12,284 nucleotides of DNA from an uncultured Oscillospiraceae bacterium (GCA_944385455.1 CALWXI010000084.1:1-12284); one strand, 5' to 3'. Positions 1 through 6,709 are shown, counted from the first letter of the stretch. The notes: a model not told the origin generated them from the sequence alone. Numbers and translations: made by a program.

Positions 1-46
1 GCTCCTTGCAGAACCGCTGATGCAGGGCCATCATGTAGTCCTTCAT
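1..46 (-). CDS. N-terminal stub of a small protein of a type common on clostridial mobile elements (possibly DUF6809), cut by the window edge
   Basis: Only 15 codons are visible, reading MKDYMMALHQRFCKE on the minus strand, with the gene running off base 1. The start at 46 is chosen over an in-frame ATG at 52 because AGGAGG (complement of 55-60) sits 8 nt from the ATG at 46 but only 2 nt from the one at 52. The opening resembles small proteins (about 90-120 aa, function unknown) that I recall from Oscillospiraceae integrative elements and that may belong to DUF6809. That family call rests on 15 residues and is tentative; that a translated gene begins here is more secure, given the near-ideal ribosome binding site. 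It is transcribed away from the van operon, across a gene-poor region of about 800 bp. Confidence 0.5.
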   Translation of the reverse strand, partial: MKDYMMALHQRFCKE

Positions 47-353
47 GCGCATCGCCTCCTATTCAGCGACACACAATACCCCAATTCAGGGAGAATAGCC
101 AGGGGTAAACCAACGAGTTATCAGAAATTTAAGAACTGTTCGGGTGGCTATTCCGCTTCGCTCTTTTCTTTGATATAGCGACGCAAAGTCTACCCGAAAA
201 AGCCCCTCAATTCGCAGCGTCGGTGAAAAACGCCGGAACCGCTTGGGAGCGTAGCACCTTGCAATTCCACCACCGCGCTGAAAGACCGAAATCTCGAAAA
301 CCGACGTCGGTACCAAAATCCCGGAAAGCCCCGCACTGCGGGGCGTTGTGGGC

Positions 354-399
354 GGGAGGTGGTCGGTAGCGACCACCTCCCTTTATCTTGTACTTTTTT
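354..399 (+). terminator. Strong hairpin followed by T-rich tract (terminator-like)
   Basis: GGGAGGTGGTCG (354-365) and CGACCACCTCCC (370-381) form a perfect 12-bp stem around a GTAG loop. Downstream on the plus strand comes TTTATCTTGTACTTTTTT (382-399), T-rich although interrupted. A smaller GC-rich hairpin (328-344) lies just upstream. No plus-strand gene ends nearby in this window, so if this is a terminator its gene is gone or non-coding. It could equally be a structural element of a transfer origin. Confidence 0.45.
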
Positions 400-639
400 C
401 GGCTGGCCGAAACTGCCGGATTTGACCCACAAAACTGCTGCTCTGGTACCGCTTCCCATACTGCTTTCCCCTCTGGAAATACCCTCGCAAAACTCCCTCG
501 TCAACCTCCGCCCACACAGGCCGCACACGGCCCGCAGTGTCCCAAAGGCCCCTCGGATGCCACCCCCTCCGCCAAAGCCTCACACAGCCCCTCACAGGCG
601 GCAACGATTGGCGGATTCACTTTGTGCTCTGGCGTCCGC

Positions 640-675
640 AAAAAGCCCCCGGCGTCCGTTCGGACGCCGGGGGCT
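640..675 (-). terminator. Near-perfect 15-bp intrinsic terminator oriented on the minus strand
   Basis: AGCCCCCGGCGTCCG (644-658) and CGGACGCCGGGGGCT (661-675) are exact inverted repeats separated by TT; the realistic fold has a GTTC loop and a 14-bp stem. Read on the minus strand the stem is followed directly by a T run (complement of the As at 640-644), the classic intrinsic terminator layout. On the plus strand the 3' side is GCTTCTTGG, a much weaker tract, although the stem alone could block transcription coming from the left into vanR. No minus-strand gene ends here, which makes it an orphan. Confidence 0.6.
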
Positions 676-751
676 GCTTCTTGGGGAAAACAGGCCGCTC
701 TTTGAATTTCACATTTTTAGGACAGAAATCCACTTTTAGGAAAAAGGTCCC

Positions 752-809
752 TGCGCGGATGATTACCGTTTGCCGCGCACTTCTCTTTTGTAATGCTTTG
801 TGTTATAAT
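752..809 (+). promoter_or_regulatory. vanR promoter (extended -10) with an upstream 7-bp inverted repeat
   Basis: A perfect TATAAT at 804-809 is preceded by TG at 801-802, giving an extended -10 element. The -35 position at 17-bp spacing (781-786, TTCTCT) matches the consensus poorly. Transcription should start near 816 and read into vanR at 843. Upstream, TGCGCGG (752-758) and CCGCGCA (773-779) form an inverted repeat centred about 50 bp before the likely start, a position suited to a regulator, although no protein can be named. The 11-bp direct repeats found before vanG are absent here. Confidence 0.65.
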
Positions 810-842
810 ACCGCTACACTTTTCATGCGGAAAGGGATCGTT

Positions 843-1538
843 ATGAGTGTGGATATTCTGGTGGTGGACGATGAGACCGCCATTGCGGATCTGGTGGAAG
901 TTTACCTGAACAACGAAGGTTATACCGTCCATAAATTTTATAACGCTGCCGACGCTCTGGCCTGTGTGCGGAGAACGCACCTGGATCTGGCGATCCTGGA
1001 CGTGATGCTGCCGGACATGGACGGCTTCACCCTGTGCCAGAAGATCCGGGAGGACCATCTGTTTCCCATCCTGATGCTGACCGCCCGGGTGGAGGACATG
1101 GACAAGATCATGGGCCTCACCCTGGGCGCCGACGACTATATCACCAAGCCCTTCAATCCCCTGGAGCTGGTGGCCCGGGTGAAGACCCAGCTGCGGCGGT
1201 ATCTCCGCTACAATTCCGGCGAGACCGCGCCCCGGGAAACAGCGGAATACGACTTCCGGGGCCTCCAGATCTCCCAGACCACCCATAAGTGCACCCTTTA
1301 CGGAGAGGAACTGGGCCTGACGCCTCTGGAGTTTTCCATCCTGTGGTATCTCTGCCGGAAGCGGGGGCAGGTGGTCTCCAGCGAGGAGCTGTTTGAAGCG
1401 GTGTGGGGCGAGGCCTACATGGACAGCAACAATACCGTCATGAGCCATATTGCCCGGCTGCGGGAGAAGATGCACGAGCCCAGCCGGAAGCCGAAATTCA
1501 TCAAGACTGTGTGGGGAGTGGGATATACCATTGAGTAA
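843..1538 (+). CDS. vanR: VanR, OmpR-family response regulator of the vanG-type operon
   Basis: DNA-binding response regulator expected to activate the resistance genes when phosphorylated. The 231-aa product has a receiver domain (about 1-120) with acidic pair D9-D10, phosphoacceptor D53 in LAILDVMLPD, T80 and K102 (TKPF), then a winged-helix output domain (about 135-231) ending VWGVGYTIE. Length and motifs match enterococcal VanR. The start at 843 is preferred because AAAGGG lies about 9 nt upstream, the product then begins MSVDILVVDDE as family members do, and the next upstream in-frame ATG (825) would add an uncharacteristic MRKGIV. The in-frame extension further upstream crosses the promoter and is not coding. 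The end overlaps vanS by 8 nt, so the pair is co-transcribed and probably translationally coupled. VanR is the best candidate to bind the direct repeats at 2643-2697. All phosphorylation residues are intact, unlike its partner VanS. Confidence 0.93.
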   Translation: MSVDILVVDDETAIADLVEVYLNNEGYTVHKFYNAADALACVRRTHLDLAILDVMLPDMDGFTLCQKIREDHLFPILMLTARVEDMDKIMGLTLGADDYITKPFNPLELVARVKTQLRRYLRYNSGETAPRETAEYDFRGLQISQTTHKCTLYGEELGLTPLEFSILWYLCRKRGQVVSSEELFEAVWGEAYMDSNNTVMSHIARLREKMHEPSRKPKFIKTVWGVGYTIE

Positions 1539-2646
1539 GCGGACACGATACAAGGGCCTCTCGGAGCAGGGACGCAGCCGGGCCCGGCGGGCCTGGGGGA
1601 TCTATCTTCTGGCCCTGATGGCCTGGGTGGCGGCGGTGCTCCTGCTGGCCTTCCTGGGATTGCTGGTGTGCAGTTCCTTCACCTGGTACAGCGGCCCCCT
1701 TTACCGTCTGCTGACCTGGGTCCGGGACAATATCGTCCTGGTCTGCACCTTTGTGGTGCTGGTGGGCTGGGTGTTCATCAGCTACTTCTTCGTGGCCCGG
1801 CCCGTGGCCCAGCTGGAGGCCCTGACCGACGCCGCCGAGCAGCTGGCCCGGCCCACGGAGGAGCGCATCGTATTGCCGGAGGCCTTGGCGGAGGCGGAGG
1901 TCCAGCTCAACGCCGCCCGGGAACAGGCCCTGCGGGACGCCCGGGCTGCCAAAGTCGCCGAGCAGCGGAAAAACGATCTGGTGGTGTACCTGGCCCTCGA
2001 TCTGAAAACGCCCCTTACCAGCGTCATCGGCTATCTGACCCTGCTGCGGGACGAGCCCCAGATCTCGCCGGAGCTGCGGGCGCGGTATACCGGGATCGCC
2101 CTGGACAAGGCGGAGCGGCTGGAGGACCTCATCAACGAGTTCTTTGACATCACCCGCTTCAACCTCTCCCACATCGAGCTGGAGAAGCGGCCCACGGACC
2201 TTGTCCGAATGGTCCAGCAGGTGGCCAGCGAATTCGCCCCCCAACTGGCGGAGGCCCGCCTCGCCTGCTGCCTGGAGCTGCCGGAGAAGCTGGTGTGCCC
2301 CTGCGACCCGGACAAACTGGCCCGGGTGCTGGACAACCTGCTGCGCAATGCCTGCCACTACAGCCTCCCGGACACGGAAGTCACCGTCACCGGGCGGGCG
2401 GAGGGAGACCAGGCCGTCCTGACCTTTTCCAACCGTGGACCGGATATCCCGCCGGACAAGCTGGCGCGCCTTTTCGAGCAGTTCTTCCGCCTGGACAGCG
2501 CCCGCTCCTCCGCCTCCGGCGGCGCCGGACTGGGGCTTGCCATCGCCAAGGAGATCGTGGAGCTCCATGGAGGCACCATCACCGCCCGCAGTTCCGGCGG
2601 AGTGACTGCCTTCACCGTCACGCTGCCCCTGGAGACGGCGCCGTAA
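1531..2646 (+). CDS. vanS: VanS, membrane histidine kinase with the phosphoacceptor His replaced by Leu
   Basis: Sensor kinase partner of VanR, 371 aa. Two membrane helices (about 24-47 and 67-88) flank a short outside loop of about 19 residues, followed by a HAMP-like linker, a dimerisation/H-box region (about 145-205) and an ATPase domain with N-box N273, F-box FEQFFRLD and G2 box GGAGLGLA (from G331). The sequence is close to enterococcal VanS: AEQRKNDLVVYLA precedes the H-box. There, however, the family reads AHDIKTPLTS and this protein reads ALDLKTPLTS, so residue 156 is Leu (CTC, 1996-1998) where the catalytic His is expected. D157 and T160, tied to phosphotransfer and phosphatase activity in HisKA kinases, are kept. 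The frame is otherwise undamaged. The start is TTG at 1531 inside the vanR stop region, with GTGGGA 6 nt upstream; a later ATG at 1618 would remove part of the first membrane helix. Inference: kinase-dead but possibly phosphatase-competent. Confidence 0.9.
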   Translation: MSKRTRYKGLSEQGRSRARRAWGIYLLALMAWVAAVLLLAFLGLLVCSSFTWYSGPLYRLLTWVRDNIVLVCTFVVLVGWVFISYFFVARPVAQLEALTDAAEQLARPTEERIVLPEALAEAEVQLNAAREQALRDARAAKVAEQRKNDLVVYLALDLKTPLTSVIGYLTLLRDEPQISPELRARYTGIALDKAERLEDLINEFFDITRFNLSHIELEKRPTDLVRMVQQVASEFAPQLAEARLACCLELPEKLVCPCDPDKLARVLDNLLRNACHYSLPDTEVTVTGRAEGDQAVLTFSNRGPDIPPDKLARLFEQFFRLDSARSSASGGAGLGLAIAKEIVELHGGTITARSSGGVTAFTVTLPLETAP

Positions 2647-2697
2647 GAAAATTACAAGAATTTTGCAGGTTTCTCGCAGGAACTTCACAGGAAAAGC
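2643..2697 (+). promoter_or_regulatory. Five direct repeats with exact 11-bp period, likely VanR operator for vanG
   Basis: From 2643 the sequence splits into 11-base units beginning GTAAG (2643), ACAAG (2654), GCAGG (2665), GCAGG (2676) and ACAGG (2687), consensus R-Y-A-R-G. OmpR-family regulators bind direct half-sites spaced one helical turn apart, as here. The first unit, CCGTAAGAAAATT (2641-2653), also resembles the VanR consensus I recall for enterococcal van promoters (TCGTANGAAANTT), to be checked. The array starts inside the vanS stop codon and ends just before the expected -35 position of the vanG promoter. Confidence 0.6.
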
Positions 2698-2700
2698 AGA

Positions 2701-2736
2701 ATACTCCTACCGCCTTGCTCTGGTACGATCAGCGTA
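2701..2736 (+). promoter_or_regulatory. Probable vanG promoter with extended -10 and poor -35
   Basis: TGGTACGAT (2721-2729) is an extended -10, and the -35 position 17 bp upstream (2701-2706, ATACTC) does not resemble TTGACA. That fits a promoter depending on an activator bound at the 11-bp repeats ending at 2697. The surrounding bases resemble those around the vanR promoter (TGCTCTG-GTACGAT against TGCTTTGTGTTATAAT). Predicted start is about 2736, giving a leader of about 40 nt. Confidence 0.5.
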
Positions 2737-2754
2737 TCAAAGCAAGGCGGTTTT
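2709..2754 (+). terminator. Long hairpin with T tract between vanS and vanG
   Basis: ACCGCCTTGCT (2709-2719) pairs perfectly with AGCAAGGCGGT (2741-2751). After one C/A mismatch the stem continues for 7 pairs including one G-T (2721-2727 with 2733-2739), closing on the 5-nt loop ATCAG. The T tract TTTT (2751-2754) follows, then the vanG ribosome binding site GGGAGG at 2763-2768. Messages reading through from vanRS would fold it and could terminate; messages started at about 2736 contain only the 3' arm and could not. Confidence 0.6.
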
Positions 2755-2776
2755 CCGCTTTCGGGAGGTATTTTGC

Positions 2777-3817
2777 ATGAAAACGATTTTGGTGCTGTTC
2801 GGCGGCTGCTCCACGGAGCATGAGGTCTCCCTCCAGTCCGCCTATGGCGTTCTCACCCACATGGACCCCGGCCGCTATACTCCCCTGCCGGTGGGCATCA
2901 CCCGGGAGGGACGGTGGCTGTGGTATGCCGGCCCCCTGGAGCATCTGACGGACGGTACCTGGGAGAGCCGGCCGGAAGCCGTTCCCTGTACCTTGACGCT
3001 GGACCGGGGGGCTGGCCGCCTGCTGGTGCTGGACGGCTCCGGCGGCAGCCTGACTTTTGACGCGGCCTTCCCCATCCTCCATGGAAAAAACGGAGAGGAC
3101 GGCACAGTGCAGGGCCTGCTGGAACTGACCGGCGTACCCCTGATTGGCTGCGGAGCCCTCTCCAGCGCCCTGTGCATGGACAAGGACCGGGCTCATAAGC
3201 TGGCGGCCCTGGCCGGAGTCCGGGTGCCCGGGAGTATTCTGTTCCGCCGGGGGGCGGACAACCACCGGATTGCCGCTGCGGCGGAAGGACTGCGCTATCC
3301 GCTGTTCGTCAAGCCCGTCCGGGCCGGGTCCTCTTTCGGCGTCAGCCGGGTGGATGGGCCGGAGTGGCTGGCTGCGGCGGTGGAGGCCGCCTTCGCCCAC
3401 GACCGGGAGATTTTGCTGGAGGAGGCGGTGCCGGGCTTCGAGGTGGGCTGCGCCGTGCTGGGAAACGACGCCCTGACGGTAGGAGCCGTGGACGAGATCG
3501 AGCTGTCCCAGGGCTTTTTCAACTACGAGGAGAAGTACACCCTCAAGACCTCCGCCATCCACTGTCCCGCCCGGATCTCCCCGGAACAGGCAACGCGCAT
3601 CCAGGAGACCGCAAAGATCATTTACCAGGCCCTGGACTGCCGGGTCTTTGCCCGGGTGGATCTGTTACTGACGCCGGAGGGGGAGATCGTCTTCAACGAG
3701 GTCAATACGATCCCAGGTTTCACCCCTCACAGCCGCTACCCCAGCATGATGGCCGCCGCGGGCTGGGGGTTCACCACACTGGTCAGCCGGATCATCGAAC
3801 TGGGGGTGGAAGCATGA
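2777..3817 (+). CDS. vanG: VanG-type D-alanine--D-serine ligase
   Basis: Cytoplasmic ATP-grasp ligase joining D-Ala to D-Ser for peptidoglycan precursors, lowering vancomycin affinity. The 346-aa product has the usual Ddl/Van length. Seen: N-terminal GGCSTEHEVSL (9-19), the ATP-grasp segment FVKPVRAGSSFGVS with K179, and the metal-binding end FNEVNTIPGFTPHSRYP with E308 and N310. The omega-loop reads NYEEKYTLKTS, with E252-K253-Y254. From the VanC/VanE/VanG literature, EKY here marks D-Ser ligases, whereas D-Ala-D-Ala and D-Ala-D-Lac enzymes carry other residues. The start at 2777 has GGGAGG 8 nt upstream and begins MKTILVLFGG; the upstream in-frame codons fall in the hairpin region and are not coding. 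Its stop overlaps the vanXY start (ATGA), and the following vanXY and vanT support D-Ser rather than D-Lac chemistry; no vanH is present. Confidence 0.95.
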   Translation: MKTILVLFGGCSTEHEVSLQSAYGVLTHMDPGRYTPLPVGITREGRWLWYAGPLEHLTDGTWESRPEAVPCTLTLDRGAGRLLVLDGSGGSLTFDAAFPILHGKNGEDGTVQGLLELTGVPLIGCGALSSALCMDKDRAHKLAALAGVRVPGSILFRRGADNHRIAAAAEGLRYPLFVKPVRAGSSFGVSRVDGPEWLAAAVEAAFAHDREILLEEAVPGFEVGCAVLGNDALTVGAVDEIELSQGFFNYEEKYTLKTSAIHCPARISPEQATRIQETAKIIYQALDCRVFARVDLLLTPEGEIVFNEVNTIPGFTPHSRYPSMMAAAGWGFTTLVSRIIELGVEA

Positions 3818-4554
3818 GAACGGTCATCCTCCATCGGCGGCAGGTGTTCCAGGGACCGCTGCTGGTCATCAACCGGGACCATCCCCTCCACTCCGCCCCG
3901 GCGGACCTGGCGGCGCTGGACAGCCTGCATCCCCATATCCTTCTGGAACGCCGCACAGCCCGTCTATTGGCCGCCTGCATTCAGAGTGTGGGCGGACAGG
4001 GCGAAATCGTGCCGGCCTCCGGATGGCGCAGCCGGCAGGAGCAGCAGGCGATCTGGGACGATACCCTGGCGGAGAGCGGCGCGGACTTCACCCGCAAATA
4101 TGTGGCCCTGCCCGGGTGCAGCGAGCACCAGAGCGGCCTGGCCATTGACCTGGGAAAGGCCGCCGGACACATCGACTTCATCCGCCCCGCCTTTCCCTAC
4201 GACGGCGTCTGCGGCGCCTTCCGCCGCGCGGCGGCGAAATACGGTTTCATCGAGCGGTATCAGCGGGGCAAGGAGAGCGTCACCGGCATTGCCCGGGAAC
4301 CCTGGCATTTCCGCTATGTGGGCACGCCCCACGCCTTGCTGATGGACGCCAACGGATTGTGCCTGGAGGAGTACCCGGATTTCCTGCGGCAGCGGCAGCG
4401 CAGCTGCCCCCTGCCCGGCGGCCAGATGACTCAGGTGTTTTATGTGCCCTGCGCCGGGGAGGAGACGGAGGTCCAGCTGCCGGAGGGCTGCTGTCAGATC
4501 TCCGGGGACGACATCGGCGGTTTCATCGTCACCGCCTGGGGGTGCCCCGCATGA
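3814..4554 (+). CDS. vanXY: VanXY, zinc D,D-peptidase (dipeptidase/carboxypeptidase)
   Basis: Hydrolyses D-Ala-D-Ala and possibly trims D-Ala from precursors, so that D-Ala-D-Ser-ended ones dominate. The 246-aa protein has the M15/VanY core: SGWRS (R72), zinc motif SEHQSGLAID with H105 and D112, and REPWHFRYVG with catalytic E162 and zinc ligand H165. It has no signal peptide or membrane helix, as expected for cytoplasmic VanXY and unlike membrane-bound VanY. A tail of about 75 residues follows the catalytic core (EEYPDFL, then QISGDDIGGFIVTAWG) and resembles the tail of enterococcal VanXY(G). Start ATG at 3814 overlaps the vanG stop by 4 nt, with GGGGGTGG shortly upstream; its stop overlaps vanT in the same way. 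VanXY(G) is reported to be mainly a dipeptidase; the balance of activities cannot be told from sequence. Confidence 0.93.
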   Translation: MRTVILHRRQVFQGPLLVINRDHPLHSAPADLAALDSLHPHILLERRTARLLAACIQSVGGQGEIVPASGWRSRQEQQAIWDDTLAESGADFTRKYVALPGCSEHQSGLAIDLGKAAGHIDFIRPAFPYDGVCGAFRRAAAKYGFIERYQRGKESVTGIAREPWHFRYVGTPHALLMDANGLCLEEYPDFLRQRQRSCPLPGGQMTQVFYVPCAGEETEVQLPEGCCQISGDDIGGFIVTAWGCPA

Positions 4555-6683
4555 AGATGGAAAATCGGGCGGCTCTGGACCGGGCCAGGCTGGCCGCGGC
4601 GGTACTGGTGGTGTGCAATCACACCTCGCCCCTGTCCTCTTTCACCGCCGCCGGTGACTTTTTCCTGACGAGAGTGCTGGCCCGGCTGGCGGTGCCGCTG
4701 TTTTTGATGATCAGCGGGTACTTTCTGGAGCGGTCCGGCTGGCGGTCCGCCCGGCGCTTACTGAAAAAAACGATGGTCCTCTATGCCGCCGCGGCAGCGC
4801 TGTACCTGCCCCTGAACCTCTACGCCGGGCAGGTGACGCCGGACTTTTTTCGAAAGCTCGTGACCGACGGCACCCTTTATCACCTGTGGTATTTTCCGGC
4901 CCTCCTGCTGGGCGTGCCCATCGCAAAAGGACTCCGCCGCCTGGGACTTCGGGCGGGTTTGGCGGCGGCAGGGGCGCTGTATCTGATCGGCCTGGGCGGA
5001 GACAGCTATTACGGACTGGCAATGCGGCTCCCCGGCGCGGAAAACCTGTATGGAGCCGTTTTTCAGGTGTTCACCTACACCCGGAACGGTTTGCTCTATG
5101 TGCCGCTGTTTCTCCTGCTGGGGGCGGCGGGCCTGCGTCTTTCCCGGCGGGCGGCCGCGCTGGGGACCCTGGCCGGTCTGGCCCTCATGACAGCCGAGGC
5201 CTTCCGGCTGCGGAGCCTGGGCGTCCAGCGGCACGACAGCATGTACCTGGCCTTGCCTCTGGTGATGGTATGCCTCTTTGCCTGGCTGCTGGAGGAGAAC
5301 GGCGGCCGGCGGCGGGAGCTGCGGCAGCTGTCCGCCCTGGTCTACCTGCTGCATCCGGGGTGTATCGTGCTGGTCCGGGGCGCCGCCGGAGCGCTGGGTC
5401 TGGAGCGCTGGCTGGTGGGCAACAGCCTGATCCACTTCACAGCCGTTACATTGCTGACCTTTGTCCTGTCCGGCCTGATCCTGATACTGCGCCCCCGGCC
5501 GCTCCGGCCCATGGCCCGGGCCTGGCGGGAGATCGACCTGGACGCGCTGGCGCACAACGCCGCCGCACTGCAAAAGTGCCTTTCTCCAGGTCAGGAACTG
5601 ATGGCGGTGGTCAAGGCGGACGCATACGGTCACGGGGCGGTACGGATCGCCCGGCGGCTGCGGCGGACAGGGGTCCGGGCCTTTGCCGTGGCCTGCCTCA
5701 GCGAGGGCATCGCCCTGCGGAAGGCGGGGGTCCGGGGGACCATTTTGATCCTGGGCTGGACGGACCCGGAAGATGCCCCTCTGCTGCGGCGCTGGCGCCT
5801 GACCCAGACCGTGGCGGATGAGGCCCATGGCCATGCCCTGGCGGCCCGGGGACCTGTTCACGTTCACCTGGGCCTGGACACCGGCATGCACCGTCTGGGC
5901 GTCCCGGCAGAGGACAGAGAGGCCCTGGACCGGCTGTTTCGGGAGAAAAATCTGCGTATCGACGGGGTGTTCTCCCACCTGTGCGTTTCCGACAGCCTGG
6001 AAAAGGGCGATGAGGACTATACCCAACGGCAGTTGGACGGTTTCTACCAGGCGGTGGACTGGCTTCGTTCCTCCGGCTATGGCCCCGGTGCCGTCCATAT
6101 CCAGTCCAGCTACGGCCTTTTGAATTTGCCGCCCCAGCCTTGCCGGTATCTGCGGGCGGGGATCATTCTCTACGGCGTGCCCAGCGACGGCTCGCCCACA
6201 GCCGCCTGGCCGGATCTGCGGCCGGTGTTGTCCCTGCGGGCCCGGGTGGCTTCCGTGCGGCGATTGACCCCTGGGGAGGGGGCCGGGTACGGCCTGGCCT
6301 TTCAGGCCCGGCGTGAGACCGTCCTGGCGGTGGTCACCATCGGCTACGGAGACGGATTGCCCCGGCAGCTGTCACAGACCGGCGGGGAAGCCCTGATCCG
6401 CGGCCGCCGGTGCCCCATGGTGGGGCGGATGTGTATGGACCAGCTGTTCCTGGATGTGACGGAGGTGCCGGAGGTCCGGCCTGGGGATCTCGTGACGCTG
6501 ATCGGCCGGGACGGCGGCCAGGAGATCACCGCCCAGGAGGTGTCCAGTCACTGCGGTACTATCACCAATGAACTGCTCTCCCAGCTGGGGCCGAGGCTGT
6601 CTCTGGTGAGCCACGAAGGCGACGCAGTTCCGAACCCGCCTGACGGTTTGGAGAAGACGGCCCTCTTTTCCGGTGCGCAGTAA
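4551..6683 (+). CDS. vanT: VanT, membrane-bound serine racemase (acyltransferase-3-like plus Alr-like domains)
   Basis: Supplies D-Ser for VanG. The 710-aa product has the VanT two-domain build. Residues about 1-320 form a polytopic membrane domain of the acyltransferase-3 type (start DRARLAAAVLVVCNHTSPL, many hydrophobic helices), thought to help L-Ser uptake. Residues about 325-700 are a PLP-dependent alanine-racemase-like domain beginning WREIDLDALAHN, with PLP lysine K355 in VVKADAYGHG, the GYGDG tyrosine Y599 and GRMCMDQ. Near the end TITNELL carries N673 where alanine racemases have Tyr (Y354 in the Geobacillus enzyme); from published VanT(G) work this Tyr-to-Asn change favours serine. 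Start ATG at 4551 overlaps the vanXY stop; an ATG at 4557 is possible. It is the last gene of the operon, facing the Bce-type permease gene end to end. Confidence 0.94.
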   Translation: MKMENRAALDRARLAAAVLVVCNHTSPLSSFTAAGDFFLTRVLARLAVPLFLMISGYFLERSGWRSARRLLKKTMVLYAAAAALYLPLNLYAGQVTPDFFRKLVTDGTLYHLWYFPALLLGVPIAKGLRRLGLRAGLAAAGALYLIGLGGDSYYGLAMRLPGAENLYGAVFQVFTYTRNGLLYVPLFLLLGAAGLRLSRRAAALGTLAGLALMTAEAFRLRSLGVQRHDSMYLALPLVMVCLFAWLLEENGGRRRELRQLSALVYLLHPGCIVLVRGAAGALGLERWLVGNSLIHFTAVTLLTFVLSGLILILRPRPLRPMARAWREIDLDALAHNAAALQKCLSPGQELMAVVKADAYGHGAVRIARRLRRTGVRAFAVACLSEGIALRKAGVRGTILILGWTDPEDAPLLRRWRLTQTVADEAHGHALAARGPVHVHLGLDTGMHRLGVPAEDREALDRLFREKNLRIDGVFSHLCVSDSLEKGDEDYTQRQLDGFYQAVDWLRSSGYGPGAVHIQSSYGLLNLPPQPCRYLRAGIILYGVPSDGSPTAAWPDLRPVLSLRARVASVRRLTPGEGAGYGLAFQARRETVLAVVTIGYGDGLPRQLSQTGGEALIRGRRCPMVGRMCMDQLFLDVTEVPEVRPGDLVTLIGRDGGQEITAQEVSSHCGTITNELLSQLGPRLSLVSHEGDAVPNPPDGLEKTALFSGAQ

Positions 6684-6709
6684 AAGAGCCGGAGGCGTAT
6701 GCCTCCGGC
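6682..6709. terminator. Hairpin right after vanT
   Basis: GCCGGAGGC (6688-6696) and GCCTCCGGC (6701-6709) form a perfect 9-bp stem with loop GTAT, starting four bases after the vanT stop. On the minus strand it is followed by TCTTTT (complement of 6682-6687), a usable T tract, so it can end messages from the convergent permease gene. On the plus strand the next bases are CCTTACC and the T run comes only at about 6728-6733, so plus-strand termination is less certain. Confidence 0.6.

Larger units (their letters stand above)
61..780. other. Gene-poor, hairpin-rich intergenic region (possible mobilisation or leader region)
   Basis: No open frame here has a good ribosome binding site or a recognisable protein family; the frames present look like chance frames. 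What is visible is secondary structure: GAATAGCCA (93-101) against TGGCTATTC (145-153); a 12-bp palindrome ACCGACGTCGGT (300-311); GCCCCGC-ACT-GCGGGGC (328-344); a 12-bp stem at 354-381; TTTCGGC-TG-GCCGAAA (397-412); and a 15-bp stem at 644-675. Bases 420-620 are strikingly C-rich and T/A-poor on the plus strand, unlike the flanking genes. Several closely spaced inverted repeats without genes are what an origin of transfer or the long leader of a mobilisation operon looks like, but I see no nic-site motif I can name and no relaxase gene in the window. The function is therefore unassigned. Confidence 0.4.

Noticed and set aside
61..420. CRISPR array or tandem-repeat interpretation of the left region
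   Set aside because: The repeats are different inverted repeats, not regularly spaced copies of one unit.
190..604. Minus-strand open frames of 73 and 112 codons in the hairpin region
   Set aside because: They overlap each other in different frames, lack ribosome binding sites and pass through perfect hairpins; no recognisable protein.
537..842. 102-codon N-terminal extension of VanR
   Set aside because: It crosses the terminator-like hairpin and the vanR promoter, has no ribosome binding site, and would make VanR far longer than its family.
1450..1530. In-frame upstream ATG for VanS within vanR
   Set aside because: The added residues are a shifted translation of the VanR C-terminus; the TTG at 1531 gives the family-like start and usual 8-nt overlap.
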